From OLB7 sp966250335 (GTDB lineage: Bacteria; Bacteroidota; Ignavibacteria; OLB7), in the NCBI GenBank assembly GCA_966250335.1, contig CBINGZ010000005.1:62001-126000 (forward strand): 64,000 nucleotides of DNA. The letters are read 5' to 3'. Made by a program: the position numbers and the translations under genes. Under the pieces are notes generated by a model, which searched no databases, was not told the origin of the DNA, and saw only the letters and a program-made list of their open reading frames with translations. Positions 8,802 to 16,507 of the stretch are shown here, in pieces (positions within the stretch are counted from its first letter, which is position 1; each line of letters starts with the position of its first letter).

Positions 8802-9593
8802 ATGGATCTTGAACTGACAAATAAAACGGCGATCGTCGCCGCCTCGAGCCACGGGCTCGGCAAAGCCTGTGCGCTGCGCCTTGCGCGGGAGGGGGCCAAC
8901 GTCGTCATCTGCGCCAGAGGGAAGGACGCGCTCGTGAAGACGGCCGAGGAGATATCGGCCTCCACCGGACGCCGTGTCGAATGGGTGCAGGCCGACCTGA
9001 ACAACGCCGACGACATCGAGATGCTGGTGGACGCCACACGGATCGCGTTCGGCGGCATCGATATCCTGGTGACCAACGCCGGCGGCCCCAAGCGGGGAAC
9101 GTTCATCACGCTGGACGACGCCGACTGGAAGCAGGCGTACGATATGATTTTCATGAGCGTCGTCCGCCTGATCCGCGCGGCGGTCCCCCACATGAGAAAC
9201 ATGCAGCAGGGGAGGATCGTCAACATCACCTCGATCACCGTGAAGCAGCCGATCGAGTACCTGATGCTCTCCACCGCGCTCCGCACGGCCGTGGTCGGGC
9301 TCGCCAAGACGCTCTCCAACGAGCTGGCGCCGTTCGGCATCCTCGTCAACAACGTCGCTCCGGGATATACCCTTACGAACCGCATCTACGATATCGCCAT
9401 CGACGAGGCGCGCGAGCTGGGAATATCGCATGAGGAGATCATGGCGCGCTACCACGAGGATATTCCGCTCAACCGGATGGCTCGTCCGGAGGAGATCGCC
9501 GACGTCGTGGCGTTTCTCGCCTCGGCGCGCGCCAGTTATATCACCGGCGCCACCATTCCGATCGACGGCGGCTACTACACGGGGCTCATGTAG
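8802..9593 (+). CDS. Short-chain dehydrogenase-like protein with atypical active site
   Basis: A 263-residue Rossmann-fold SDR. The cofactor loop reads AASSHGLGKA instead of TGxxxGIG. VTNAGGPKRG and the C-terminal ITGATIPIDGG are family standard. The catalytic YxxxK box is changed: the segment LSTALRTAVVG aligns with YSASKAAVIG, so Tyr becomes Ser and Lys becomes Arg. The resulting pattern is like the BKR_like subgroup of SDRs (cd05344) that lacks a perfect catalytic tetrad. Function is unknown and ordinary keto-reduction is doubtful. The start at 8802 fits the family N-terminus (MDLELTNKTAIV); the frame runs further upstream without homology. Confidence 0.88.
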   Translation: MDLELTNKTAIVAASSHGLGKACALRLAREGANVVICARGKDALVKTAEEISASTGRRVEWVQADLNNADDIEMLVDATRIAFGGIDILVTNAGGPKRGTFITLDDADWKQAYDMIFMSVVRLIRAAVPHMRNMQQGRIVNITSITVKQPIEYLMLSTALRTAVVGLAKTLSNELAPFGILVNNVAPGYTLTNRIYDIAIDEARELGISHEEIMARYHEDIPLNRMARPEEIADVVAFLASARASYITGATIPIDGGYYTGLM

Positions 9594-9600
9594 ATCGCAT

Positions 9601-9623
9601 CGGGGCGCCCGACCGGCGCCCCG
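9601..9623 (+). terminator. GC-rich hairpin after the SDR gene
   Basis: GGGGCGCC and GGCGCCCC (9602-9609 with 9615-9622) form an 8-bp stem right after the SDR stop. There is no T-run, so it may be a 3' stabilising hairpin and not a true intrinsic terminator. Confidence 0.4.
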
Positions 9624-9709
9624 CGATAGTTCCCCCGTGCTTCCGGGCCGTTCCGCCGCGCGGGCGGCCCATCCATCCGACAGTTCCATCCCCTCAACAG
9701 GCCCATACC

Positions 9710-10903
9710 ATGATCCCTGAGCTGCGCAAGGAGTTCAACGAGCGGTTCACACCGCATCGCTATGAGACGTTTCTACGACGGCTGGACCACCGCTGCCGCA
9801 CGAATATCGCCTTCCGGGTCTGCGAGACGCCGATGTTCGTCCCCGCGCGTATCGGCAGGGAGTGCGAGGAGGCGGCGATCGATCTGACGCTTCAGCTCCA
9901 TCGTCCCGACTACCTCAAGCTCTCCGACGCCACTCTCCGTCCCGAGTACACGGTCGCCGGGCAGCCTGACCGTCCCCTCTTCATGACCGTCGATTTCGCC
10001 ATGACCCCCGGGCCGGACGACACGATCGTCCCGAAGCTGATAGAGCTGCAGGGCTTCCCCTCGCTCATGGGGTTCCAGCTCGCCTTCGCGGAGACGGCGA
10101 TGGAGCATTACGGCCTTCCGCCGGAACTGAGCTACATCAACGGGGGCCACACGCGGGCCGAATATGTCGACCTGCTCCGCCGCGCGATCGTCGCCGATCA
10201 TGATCCGGAGAACGTGGTGCTGCTGGAGCACGATCCGTGGCATCAGAAGACGGTCCCCGATTTTCATATGATCCATGAGCTGCTGGGGATCGAGGTGGTG
10301 GATGTCCGGTTCGTCGTGAAGTCGGGGCGGACGCTGGAGTACGAGAAGAACGGCCGCCGGGTCCCGATCAGGCGGATCTTCAACAGGACGATCGTCGACG
10401 AGCTGGAACGATCGCAGGTGGAGATCCCGTTCAACTGGCACGACGAGCTCGACCTGGAGTGGGCGGGGCATCCCAACTGGTATTTCCGCATCAGCAAGTT
10501 CGCGCTCCCGTTCCTGGAGCATCCCACAGTTCCGCGATCGGTCTTCCTGAACCGGCTTACCGATGTTCCCGGCAATCTGGACGATTACGTCCTGAAGCCC
10601 CTCTACTCCTTCGCCGGCAGCGGCGTGATCGTGGGGCCGACCGAGGAGGATCTGCGGAACGTCCCGCCGGAGCGGCGCGGAGAGTACGTGCTGCAGGAGA
10701 GAATCGAATATGCCGGAGCCGTACACACGCCGGCGGGCGCCACCAAGGCGGAGCTGCGGATCATGCTGATCTGGCTCCCGGAGGAGGAACGCCCACGTCC
10801 GGTCATGAGTCTGGTCCGCATGGGGCGTGGAAAGATGATGGGGGTAGACTACAACCGCAACATGGAGTGGATCGGGGCGGGATGTAATTTCTTCGCCCCG
10901 TAG
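9710..10903 (+). CDS. Conserved hypothetical protein with ATP-grasp-like features
   Basis: A 397-residue cytoplasmic protein with no signal peptide. I do not recognise a named family. The C-terminal third resembles an ATP-grasp nucleotide-binding region: DDYVLKPLYSFAGSGVIVGPT (a strand with Lys followed by a Gly-rich loop), then GEYVLQERI (adenine-contact-like strand) and AELRIMLIW. The N-terminal half includes FMTVDFAMTP and KLIELQGFPSLMGFQ, like circularly permuted ATP-grasp ligases such as glutathionylspermidine synthase-like proteins. A carboxylate-amine ligase role would follow, but the substrate cannot be guessed. The start follows a 116-bp gap after the SDR gene, and a repeat element lies directly downstream. 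Confidence 0.55.
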   Translation: MIPELRKEFNERFTPHRYETFLRRLDHRCRTNIAFRVCETPMFVPARIGRECEEAAIDLTLQLHRPDYLKLSDATLRPEYTVAGQPDRPLFMTVDFAMTPGPDDTIVPKLIELQGFPSLMGFQLAFAETAMEHYGLPPELSYINGGHTRAEYVDLLRRAIVADHDPENVVLLEHDPWHQKTVPDFHMIHELLGIEVVDVRFVVKSGRTLEYEKNGRRVPIRRIFNRTIVDELERSQVEIPFNWHDELDLEWAGHPNWYFRISKFALPFLEHPTVPRSVFLNRLTDVPGNLDDYVLKPLYSFAGSGVIVGPTEEDLRNVPPERRGEYVLQERIEYAGAVHTPAGATKAELRIMLIWLPEEERPRPVMSLVRMGRGKMMGVDYNRNMEWIGAGCNFFAP

Positions 10904-10938
10904 AAAATTGGCGGTAACATCGTTTATCGATATGCCTC

Positions 10939-11107
10939 GGCTCCCGTAGGGAGCACCGATTTGTAGCAGGGGACCATTCATTAATTCTTAAGCCCTGAAG
11001 GGGCGTACCATTCTTCCCGTTCCTGCAATGAAGAATGGTGCGCACCTTCGGCGCTCAAGAAAAATGGGGGCGTCCGCGGCTACACATGGTTCGCCCCTTC
11101 GGGGCTA
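10939..11107 (+). repeat. Dispersed multi-hairpin repeat, copy 1
   Basis: A 170-bp element made of four short palindromes: GCTCCCGTAGGGAGC (10940-10954), GCCCTGAAGGGGC (10992-11004), a 9-bp stem at 11008-11016 with 11030-11038, and GCCCCTTCGGGGC (11093-11105). Shared flanks are CACCGAT, GTAGC, GCGCACCTTCGGCGCTCAAG and CTACACATGG. It is closely similar, in the same order and orientation, to 44229-44398. It fills most of the 305-bp gap between the ATP-grasp-like gene and the aldo/keto reductase. No transposase or coding sequence is associated; short open frames inside it are artefacts. Confidence 0.85.
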
Positions 11108-11208
11108 AGATATTGTCGGCGTAGGCGGGTATCTGGGCTGAACATCATCGATGTCGGTATCGGGTGGCTTCGGCCTTCGACATACAATCAATCATAACCT
11201 CCATCGCA

Positions 11209-12693
11209 ATGAGCGCCGAACAGGAAGCTACACGATCGTATCACGAGAAATTCCCCGGTCTCTTCTCCGCCGTGCTCGGCAGGACCGGGCTTCATGTCTC
11301 CCGCGCCGGCTTCGGGTCGTATCGCGTTTCGAGCGGGGTGGAGGGGCATGCGATGGCGCTCCGCAGGGCGCTGACCTGCGGGATCAACCTTATCGACACC
11401 TCGGCCAACTACGCCGACGGCGCCAGCGAGGAGCTGATCGGGGAGACGCTCGCCGGGCTCTTCCGCGACGGCTCCGTGACCAGGGAGCAGGTCGTGCTCG
11501 TCAGCAAGGGGGGATATATCCAGGGGTCGAACTATACCCTCGCCGCCGAACGGCTGGAGTCGGGAAGCGGGTTCCCGGAGGTCGTGGAGTACGGCAAGGG
11601 GCTCTGGCACTGCATCTCGCCGGAGTTTCTGCAGGATCAGATCACCCGTTCCCTCAACCGCCTCCGGCTGCCGTCGCTCGACGTCTATCTGCTCCATAAT
11701 CCCGAATACTACCTGAGCTGGGGGGCAAAGCAGGGGCTCGATCTCGACGAGATGCGCGCCGAATACTACCGCCGCATATGCGTTGCGTTCGAGTATCTCG
11801 AAGAGGAGTGCGGGCGGGGAAGAATATCGTGGTACGGAATCTCCTCCAACTCCTTCCCCGATCCCTCCTCGGAAGCGGGGTTCACATCGCTCGACGAGGT
11901 TGTGAGGATCGCCGAGAATATCGGACCGGATCACAGATTCGCCGTGATCCAGTTCCCCGCGAACCTCTACGAACCGGGGTTCGTGCTGGAGCGGAATCAG
12001 CCGGGTGGGAAGACGCTCATCGAGCTTGCGCGGGAGAAGGATCTGGGGGTGCTGATCAACCGGCCGCTCAACGCCATTCTTGGGAACTCGCTGATCCGCC
12101 TGGCGGAGTTCCCGTCGGCTGCTGCGTCGGTGGGAGAGAAGGAGATCACGGAACTGATCGATCGGGTCGCGGAGACCGAGAAATCGTTCATCCGGGGATC
12201 GCTCGGCAGGTTCTCCGACGATCCCAGGGGAATGAACGCCCTGGAACGGTTCATATCGGTCGGCGAGACGATCCGGGAGCACTGGACCACCTTCGGGTCG
12301 ATCGAGCATTTCAACGACGTCCTCTCGCAACACTTCGCGCCGCGATTCTCCTTTACGGCCCAGTATCTGCGGGAGAAGGGGGAGCCGGCCGATCTTGCCT
12401 GGTTCGAGGGGTATGTCGGATCGGCGCGGGCGCTGCTTCATGCGGTCGGCGCGTATTACAGCGTGGAGGCGCAGGCACGCTCCTCACGCATCAGAGCCGG
12501 TCTCGAGACGGCGGTCGGGAGCCCGGTTCAGGGAACGCTCTCCTCGCAGGCCGTCCGCCTGCTCCTCGGTGTGGAAGGGGTCGATTGCGTCCTCGTCGGC
12601 ATGCGCCGCGAGGAGTATGTCGATGATCTCCTTGCCGCGCTCAAGCTCGGTCCCCTCGGGGACGAGGAGACCTGGAAACGTCTTGCGATATAA
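11209..12693 (+). CDS. Aldo/keto reductase family protein
   Basis: A 494-residue protein, longer than the usual 300-350. The AKR catalytic tetrad is visible with this start: Asp63 and Tyr68 in GINLIDTSANYADGASE, Lys100 in VVLVSK, and His162 in LDVYLLHNPEYY. A NADPH-dependent carbonyl reductase is expected. The extra length is a C-terminal region of about 150 residues of unclear role, ending with LLLGVEGVDCVLVGMRREEYVDD, which is itself AKR-like, so part of the extension is an internal insertion. The frame opens at 11164, but the ATG at 11209 is nearer the conserved region. It follows the repeat element. Confidence 0.87.
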   Translation: MSAEQEATRSYHEKFPGLFSAVLGRTGLHVSRAGFGSYRVSSGVEGHAMALRRALTCGINLIDTSANYADGASEELIGETLAGLFRDGSVTREQVVLVSKGGYIQGSNYTLAAERLESGSGFPEVVEYGKGLWHCISPEFLQDQITRSLNRLRLPSLDVYLLHNPEYYLSWGAKQGLDLDEMRAEYYRRICVAFEYLEEECGRGRISWYGISSNSFPDPSSEAGFTSLDEVVRIAENIGPDHRFAVIQFPANLYEPGFVLERNQPGGKTLIELAREKDLGVLINRPLNAILGNSLIRLAEFPSAAASVGEKEITELIDRVAETEKSFIRGSLGRFSDDPRGMNALERFISVGETIREHWTTFGSIEHFNDVLSQHFAPRFSFTAQYLREKGEPADLAWFEGYVGSARALLHAVGAYYSVEAQARSSRIRAGLETAVGSPVQGTLSSQAVRLLLGVEGVDCVLVGMRREEYVDDLLAALKLGPLGDEETWKRLAI

Positions 12694-12697
12694 CGTT

Positions 12698-12730
12698 GAA
12701 GGGCCGTCCCGTACGGACGGCCCTTCTCTC
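12698..12730. terminator. Hairpin between convergent genes
   Basis: A 12-bp perfect stem (12698-12709 with 12715-12726) followed by TCTCTC lies between the aldo/keto reductase stop and the convergent barrel gene, so it can serve both strands. Confidence 0.75.
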
Positions 12731-12753
12731 TCCCGGCGTGATGAGAATGGGTG

Positions 12754-13356
12754 TCAGAATTCGCCGAACTTCACGGTGAGACCGGCCGAGGGGCCGCTGA
12801 GATCGCTGCTCTTCAACCCGCGATAGTCGAGTCCCCCGACGAAGCGGTAGCCGACCGTTGCCTCCACACGCAGATTCCCTGCCACGTTCAGCTCGGCGCC
12901 GACCTCCGGCTCCGCGATGAAGTACTCGTCGCTTCCGAAGGAGTAGCGCCGGTCGATCTCGTCGTTTTTCGAGTCGAGCATCGAGTAGGAGATGGCTCCT
13001 CCTCCGATAAGACTCTGCACGGTGATATGAAGCACGTCGTCCGGGTTGACGGCATAGCCGAGGAGGAGTCCTCCGTAGCCGACCTGGAGCGTGGGGCGTG
13101 TGCCGTCGACGGCGAAGTCGGCCTTCATGTTCGTTGTTGCCAGGCCGTAGGCGGCCAGTCCGATCGTGACCTGGTGGTTGACGAGCCAGCCTCCGGCGCC
13201 GCCGGCCAGCAGGCCCCATGCTCCGTCGATGTACGCGGCCTTGGCGACGGGGCCGATCCAGCCGCCGTGGGTGAGGTCTCCCTCGAAGAGGGTTTCCTGG
13301 GCGGCGGCGGGGAGGGCCGTTGCGAGGAATAGAAGAAGCGTTGCGATGGTTTTCAT
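12754..13356 (-). CDS. Small outer-membrane beta-barrel-like protein, function unknown
   Basis: A 200-residue protein with a signal peptide (MKTIATLLLFLATALPAAAQ). The rest alternates hydrophobic and polar residues with many Gly and aromatic positions (GYGGLLLGYAV, VEATVGYRFVGG) and ends in Phe (VKFGEF), all typical of small outer-membrane barrels whose last strand ends with an aromatic. No named family is recognised. A TAAGTTTG promoter element lies 42 bp upstream. It is convergent with the aldo/keto reductase. Confidence 0.7.
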   Translation of the reverse strand: MKTIATLLLFLATALPAAAQETLFEGDLTHGGWIGPVAKAAYIDGAWGLLAGGAGGWLVNHQVTIGLAAYGLATTNMKADFAVDGTRPTLQVGYGGLLLGYAVNPDDVLHITVQSLIGGGAISYSMLDSKNDEIDRRYSFGSDEYFIAEPEVGAELNVAGNLRVEATVGYRFVGGLDYRGLKSSDLSGPSAGLTVKFGEF

Positions 13357-13397
13357 GGTGCGATTCGTTGGGTGCGTGGTTGCGTTTGTTGTGCGTG

Positions 13398-13405
13398 CAA
13401 ACTTA
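13398..13405 (-). promoter_or_regulatory. TAnnTTTG promoter element of the barrel gene
   Basis: TAAGTTTG on the minus strand, 42 bp before the start codon at 13356, matches the Bacteroidota -7 consensus exactly. Confidence 0.6.
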
Positions 13406-13601
13406 GGGGGGGCGCTGGGGGTTGAGCATGTATCGTTCGATACAGGGGTGGGGTTGATTCTTTCTCTCTCTCGGTAAGAGAAATAAACAGGGAGTCACAG
13501 AGGGCACAGAGTTAAGAGAAGAGAGAGAAAGATTACAAATCGAGATGGGTGGGGAGGGCACTAAGGGGGGAGAATGATCCGTCGAAATATTCAGACTCTT
13601 C

Positions 13602-13647
13602 TTCTCAGAGTAGCATGCCCGGTCATTTCTCAGAGTAGCATGCCCGG
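13602..13647. repeat. Two 21-bp direct repeats, 25-bp period
   Basis: TTCTCAGAGTAGCATGCCCGG is present identically at 13602-13622 and 13627-13647. It lies about 250 bp upstream of the barrel gene and just downstream of the LAL regulator. It could be an operator pair or a remnant of a local duplication. Confidence 0.8.
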
Positions 13648-13684
13648 ACGCGGGTCCGGGTTTCCATAGTACCGACGACTGCTG

Positions 13685-13712
13685 CGGGGCGTCCCTGAAA
13701 GGGGATGCCCCG
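13685..13712 (-). terminator. Hairpin after the LAL regulator gene
   Basis: CGGGGC and GCCCCG arms (13685-13695 with 13701-13712, loop TGAAA, one mismatch) stand 7 bp beyond the stop codon of the minus-strand regulator gene. There is no long T-tract. Confidence 0.5.
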
Positions 13713-13718
13713 TTATGT

Positions 13719-16496
13719 TTATGCCAGGCCCAGCTCCCGCGCCTTTGCGGCGGCCTGGGTGCGGCTTCCCACGTCCAGCTTTTCGTAGATGTTGTGGATG
13801 TGGCGCTTCACGGTTCCTTCGGCGACGAAAAGTCGCTCTGCGATCAGTCTGTTGGAGAAGCCGTCGGCGACCAGGCGGAGGACCTCGATCTCACGCTCGC
13901 TCAGCGGTTCCAGGAGCGCGTCGTTGCTCGGTGAGGAGGTGGGGAGAGGCTTCAATGCCGGCTCCTCGCGCTCCGTTCCTCCCGATTCGGCTCTGATAAT
14001 GTCGGCGATCCTGAGGGCGTAGGCGGCGAGCGTTCGTTCGCGGGGTGTCTGGTCGTCCGCTCCACGGCGGGCGGCGGCGCGCATGATCCGTTCCATCGGT
14101 TCGCCGCAGTCGACGAACGCGCGGACGTATCCCTCCGGCTCTCCGAGTTCGATCGCTCTGCGGATCGCCTCCACCGCTTCGTCGTTCCTGCCGAGCGCGT
14201 CGAGCGCCACGGCCTGCAGCCCCAGGATTTCCACGGCGCGCTTCTCGCGGTTGGAGCCGACGGCCGAGTCGTACAGGCGTCCCAGCTCGGTCAGCGCTTT
14301 CTCGTAACGTCCCTCCGCGATATAGACGCGGATCAGCATCAGAAGCTGGTTCAGTCTTCGCTTGTGCGGGTTGCCGTCGTCGGCCCTGGCTTCGAAATCC
14401 CTGGCCCAGCGGGAGGCGGCCTCCACGTCTCCTTCACGCAACGCAAGCTGCGCGCGCACAAGGCCGGCCCATTCGCTCCAGTGCGGGTGGATGTGGTCGC
14501 GCTCGATGGTCTGCGCTTCCTTGATCGCTTCGTGCGCTCCCGTGATCTCGCCGCGGGCGTGCAGGAGGGTGGCGCGTGTGATCTGGGCGGCGCGGAGGAT
14601 CGAGAGATCTCCCCGTCGCCTCCCGAGGGCTATCGACCGCTCTATGTAGACCGCCGCCTCGTCGAGTTCGTTCCGCTGCGTCAGGAGCCGCGCGAACCCC
14701 TCGTGGATCGTTCCCACCACCGCCAGCCGTCGCGCGCCGTGTCCCTTCACCCATTCCAGCGCTTCGCGATATGTCCGTTCGGCCTGGCGCAGTTCGCCGC
14801 ACGATTCAAGCAGGCCGGCCAGATTGTAGCTGGCGACCAGCGCGGTGTAGGCGTTGCCGGACGCCTTCCCCATGACGGCCGCCTCGGAGAACGATCCTAT
14901 CGCGTCGTGGAGATTACCTCGCACCGAGTAGATCGCCCCCATGCTCATCGCCAGCGAGCCGCGCCAGAAATGCTTCCTCTCCGGCAGCAGTTCCAGCGCC
15001 GAGCGCGACAGCTCCTCGGCACGCTCCACGTTGCCGTGACCTATCGCTCTGTAGGCCTCTATCGCCGCATGAATGCCCAGCAGTTCGGTCCGCTCGGCGG
15101 GGTCGATCTTCCCGTTCTTCTCCTCGTTCAGGCCCCGTTCGGCGCGTTCCAGCAGTTCCGAGACCCGTTCCTCGTCATGGTTGATCGACATCAGGGTCCA
15201 GGCATAGAGGAGCGAGAGGCGGGGATGCGCGGCGATCACCTCCTCCGGAAGCGATTCGGCCCATCCCTTCAGCGTCGCGATCTCGCTGCGCGAGACGATC
15301 TCCTCGGCCGTGCTCTCGAACAGACCCACGGCGCGGTCGAACTCGCGCGCGGCGAGGGCGTGCCCAACGGCCTGATCGATCAGATTGTTCTCCTCGTACC
15401 ATCCGCTCGCTCTACGATGCAGTTCCGTCCCCGCTTCGGGATCGGTGTTCTCCAGGCGGTTCCGGAGGACGCCGGCGAAGAGATGATGATAACGGTACCA
15501 TCGCCGCCGATCATCCAGCGGGATGATGAAGAGGTTCATCTCCTCGATCCGTTCCAGCATCTCCCGTCCGTCGTTCCGTCCCGTCAGCGCGTCGCAGAGG
15601 GGGGCGGTCAGGCGGTCGAGAACGGATGTGGCGACGAGGAAGGTCTGAAGGCGGTCGGGGAGCCCGTCCAGCACCTCCTCGCTCAGATAGTCCACGATAT
15701 ATCTATGGCTGCCGGCGAACGCCTCGATGAACGCGCCGGGGTCGGTACGTCCCTGCATCGAGATGGCGGCGAGCTGGATGCCGGCGACCCATCCCTCGGT
15801 CTTCTCCTCCAGCATGGCGACCTCGTCGTGCGTCAGACGGAGCCCCATGATGGTGTTGAGGAACGTCGTCGCCTCCTCTCTGGTGAACCGCAGATCCTCC
15901 TCCCGGATCTCCGTGAGCTGACCTCCGGCGCGCAGGCGGCTGAGGGGGAGCGGCGGGTCGACCCGGCTGGTCATGGCGACGCGGAGCGATCCGGGGAGAT
16001 AGTCGAGGAGGAAGGCGAGGGCGTTATGGATGGCGTCGTTGGAGATCGCATGATAATCGTCCAGGGCCAGCACGATCGGGCGTTCCCGCGCGACCAGCGA
16101 CGCGTCGTTCAGCAGATCCGTCAGAACGCGATCGATCGGAAGGGGGGTGGAGGCCTGGAGCATGGCCGGCACCGACTCCCCGAGATGCCCCTCCACCCGC
16201 TGAAGCGCCGCCACCACGTACGACCAGAACCGCACAGGATCGTTGTCCGATTCATCGAGCGAGACCCATGCGACCTCGGCGCCGGAGCCGTTGATCCATT
16301 CGCTCAGCAGCGTGGTCTTGCCGGAGCCGGGGGGAGCGGAGACCAGGGTCAGCTTCCGCATCTTCCCTTCGCCAAGCCGTGCGGAGATCCGCGGACGCGA
16401 CACCGTGCCGGACGACGGTCTCGGCATGAAGAGTTTCGTATGGAGCAGGGGGGGGCCGCTCCTGGCTGTCGCTGTTTCCGCGGCTGTTGCTGTCAT
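13719..16496 (-). CDS. MalT-like (LAL) LuxR-family transcriptional regulator 1
   Basis: A 925-residue STAND-type regulator. Walker A APPGSGKT is at residues 54-61 and a Walker B-like strand VLALDDYHAI near 140. The characteristic TSRVDPPLPLSRLRA segment follows, then a long helical repeat (TPR-like) sensor region of about 450 residues. The C-terminal LuxR helix-turn-helix contains LSEREIEVLRLVADGFSNRLIAERLFVAEGTVKRH within residues about 855-920. Proteins of this type (MalT, AcoK) bind ATP and an inducer, oligomerise and activate transcription. It is only 11 bp downstream of a paralogue with the same architecture and was probably co-transcribed after tandem duplication. Its target genes and inducer are unknown. 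Confidence 0.93.
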   Translation of the reverse strand: MTATAAETATARSGPPLLHTKLFMPRPSSGTVSRPRISARLGEGKMRKLTLVSAPPGSGKTTLLSEWINGSGAEVAWVSLDESDNDPVRFWSYVVAALQRVEGHLGESVPAMLQASTPLPIDRVLTDLLNDASLVARERPIVLALDDYHAISNDAIHNALAFLLDYLPGSLRVAMTSRVDPPLPLSRLRAGGQLTEIREEDLRFTREEATTFLNTIMGLRLTHDEVAMLEEKTEGWVAGIQLAAISMQGRTDPGAFIEAFAGSHRYIVDYLSEEVLDGLPDRLQTFLVATSVLDRLTAPLCDALTGRNDGREMLERIEEMNLFIIPLDDRRRWYRYHHLFAGVLRNRLENTDPEAGTELHRRASGWYEENNLIDQAVGHALAAREFDRAVGLFESTAEEIVSRSEIATLKGWAESLPEEVIAAHPRLSLLYAWTLMSINHDEERVSELLERAERGLNEEKNGKIDPAERTELLGIHAAIEAYRAIGHGNVERAEELSRSALELLPERKHFWRGSLAMSMGAIYSVRGNLHDAIGSFSEAAVMGKASGNAYTALVASYNLAGLLESCGELRQAERTYREALEWVKGHGARRLAVVGTIHEGFARLLTQRNELDEAAVYIERSIALGRRRGDLSILRAAQITRATLLHARGEITGAHEAIKEAQTIERDHIHPHWSEWAGLVRAQLALREGDVEAASRWARDFEARADDGNPHKRRLNQLLMLIRVYIAEGRYEKALTELGRLYDSAVGSNREKRAVEILGLQAVALDALGRNDEAVEAIRRAIELGEPEGYVRAFVDCGEPMERIMRAAARRGADDQTPRERTLAAYALRIADIIRAESGGTEREEPALKPLPTSSPSNDALLEPLSEREIEVLRLVADGFSNRLIAERLFVAEGTVKRHIHNIYEKLDVGSRTQAAAKARELGLA

Positions 16497-16507
16497 CGGA
16501 TGAATCC

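Larger units (their letters stand above)
13357..13718. other. Intergenic region of 362 bp, no gene seen
   Basis: It contains the promoter of the minus-strand barrel gene (13398-13405), a purine-rich stretch at about 13470-13580, a 21-bp direct repeat and the hairpin ending the LuxR/MalT-like gene. No credible coding sequence was found on either strand. Confidence 0.7.

Noticed and set aside
10803..11045. Small frames inside the dispersed repeats (also at 44147-44332) with similar peptides such as NGTPLQGL
   Set aside because: They resemble each other only because the repeat DNA is similar; palindromic blocks and absence of start signals argue against coding.
13602..13647. Direct repeats as target-site duplications of a mobile element
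   Set aside because: Only 4 bp separate the copies and no element lies between them; a transposon scar would not give this arrangement.
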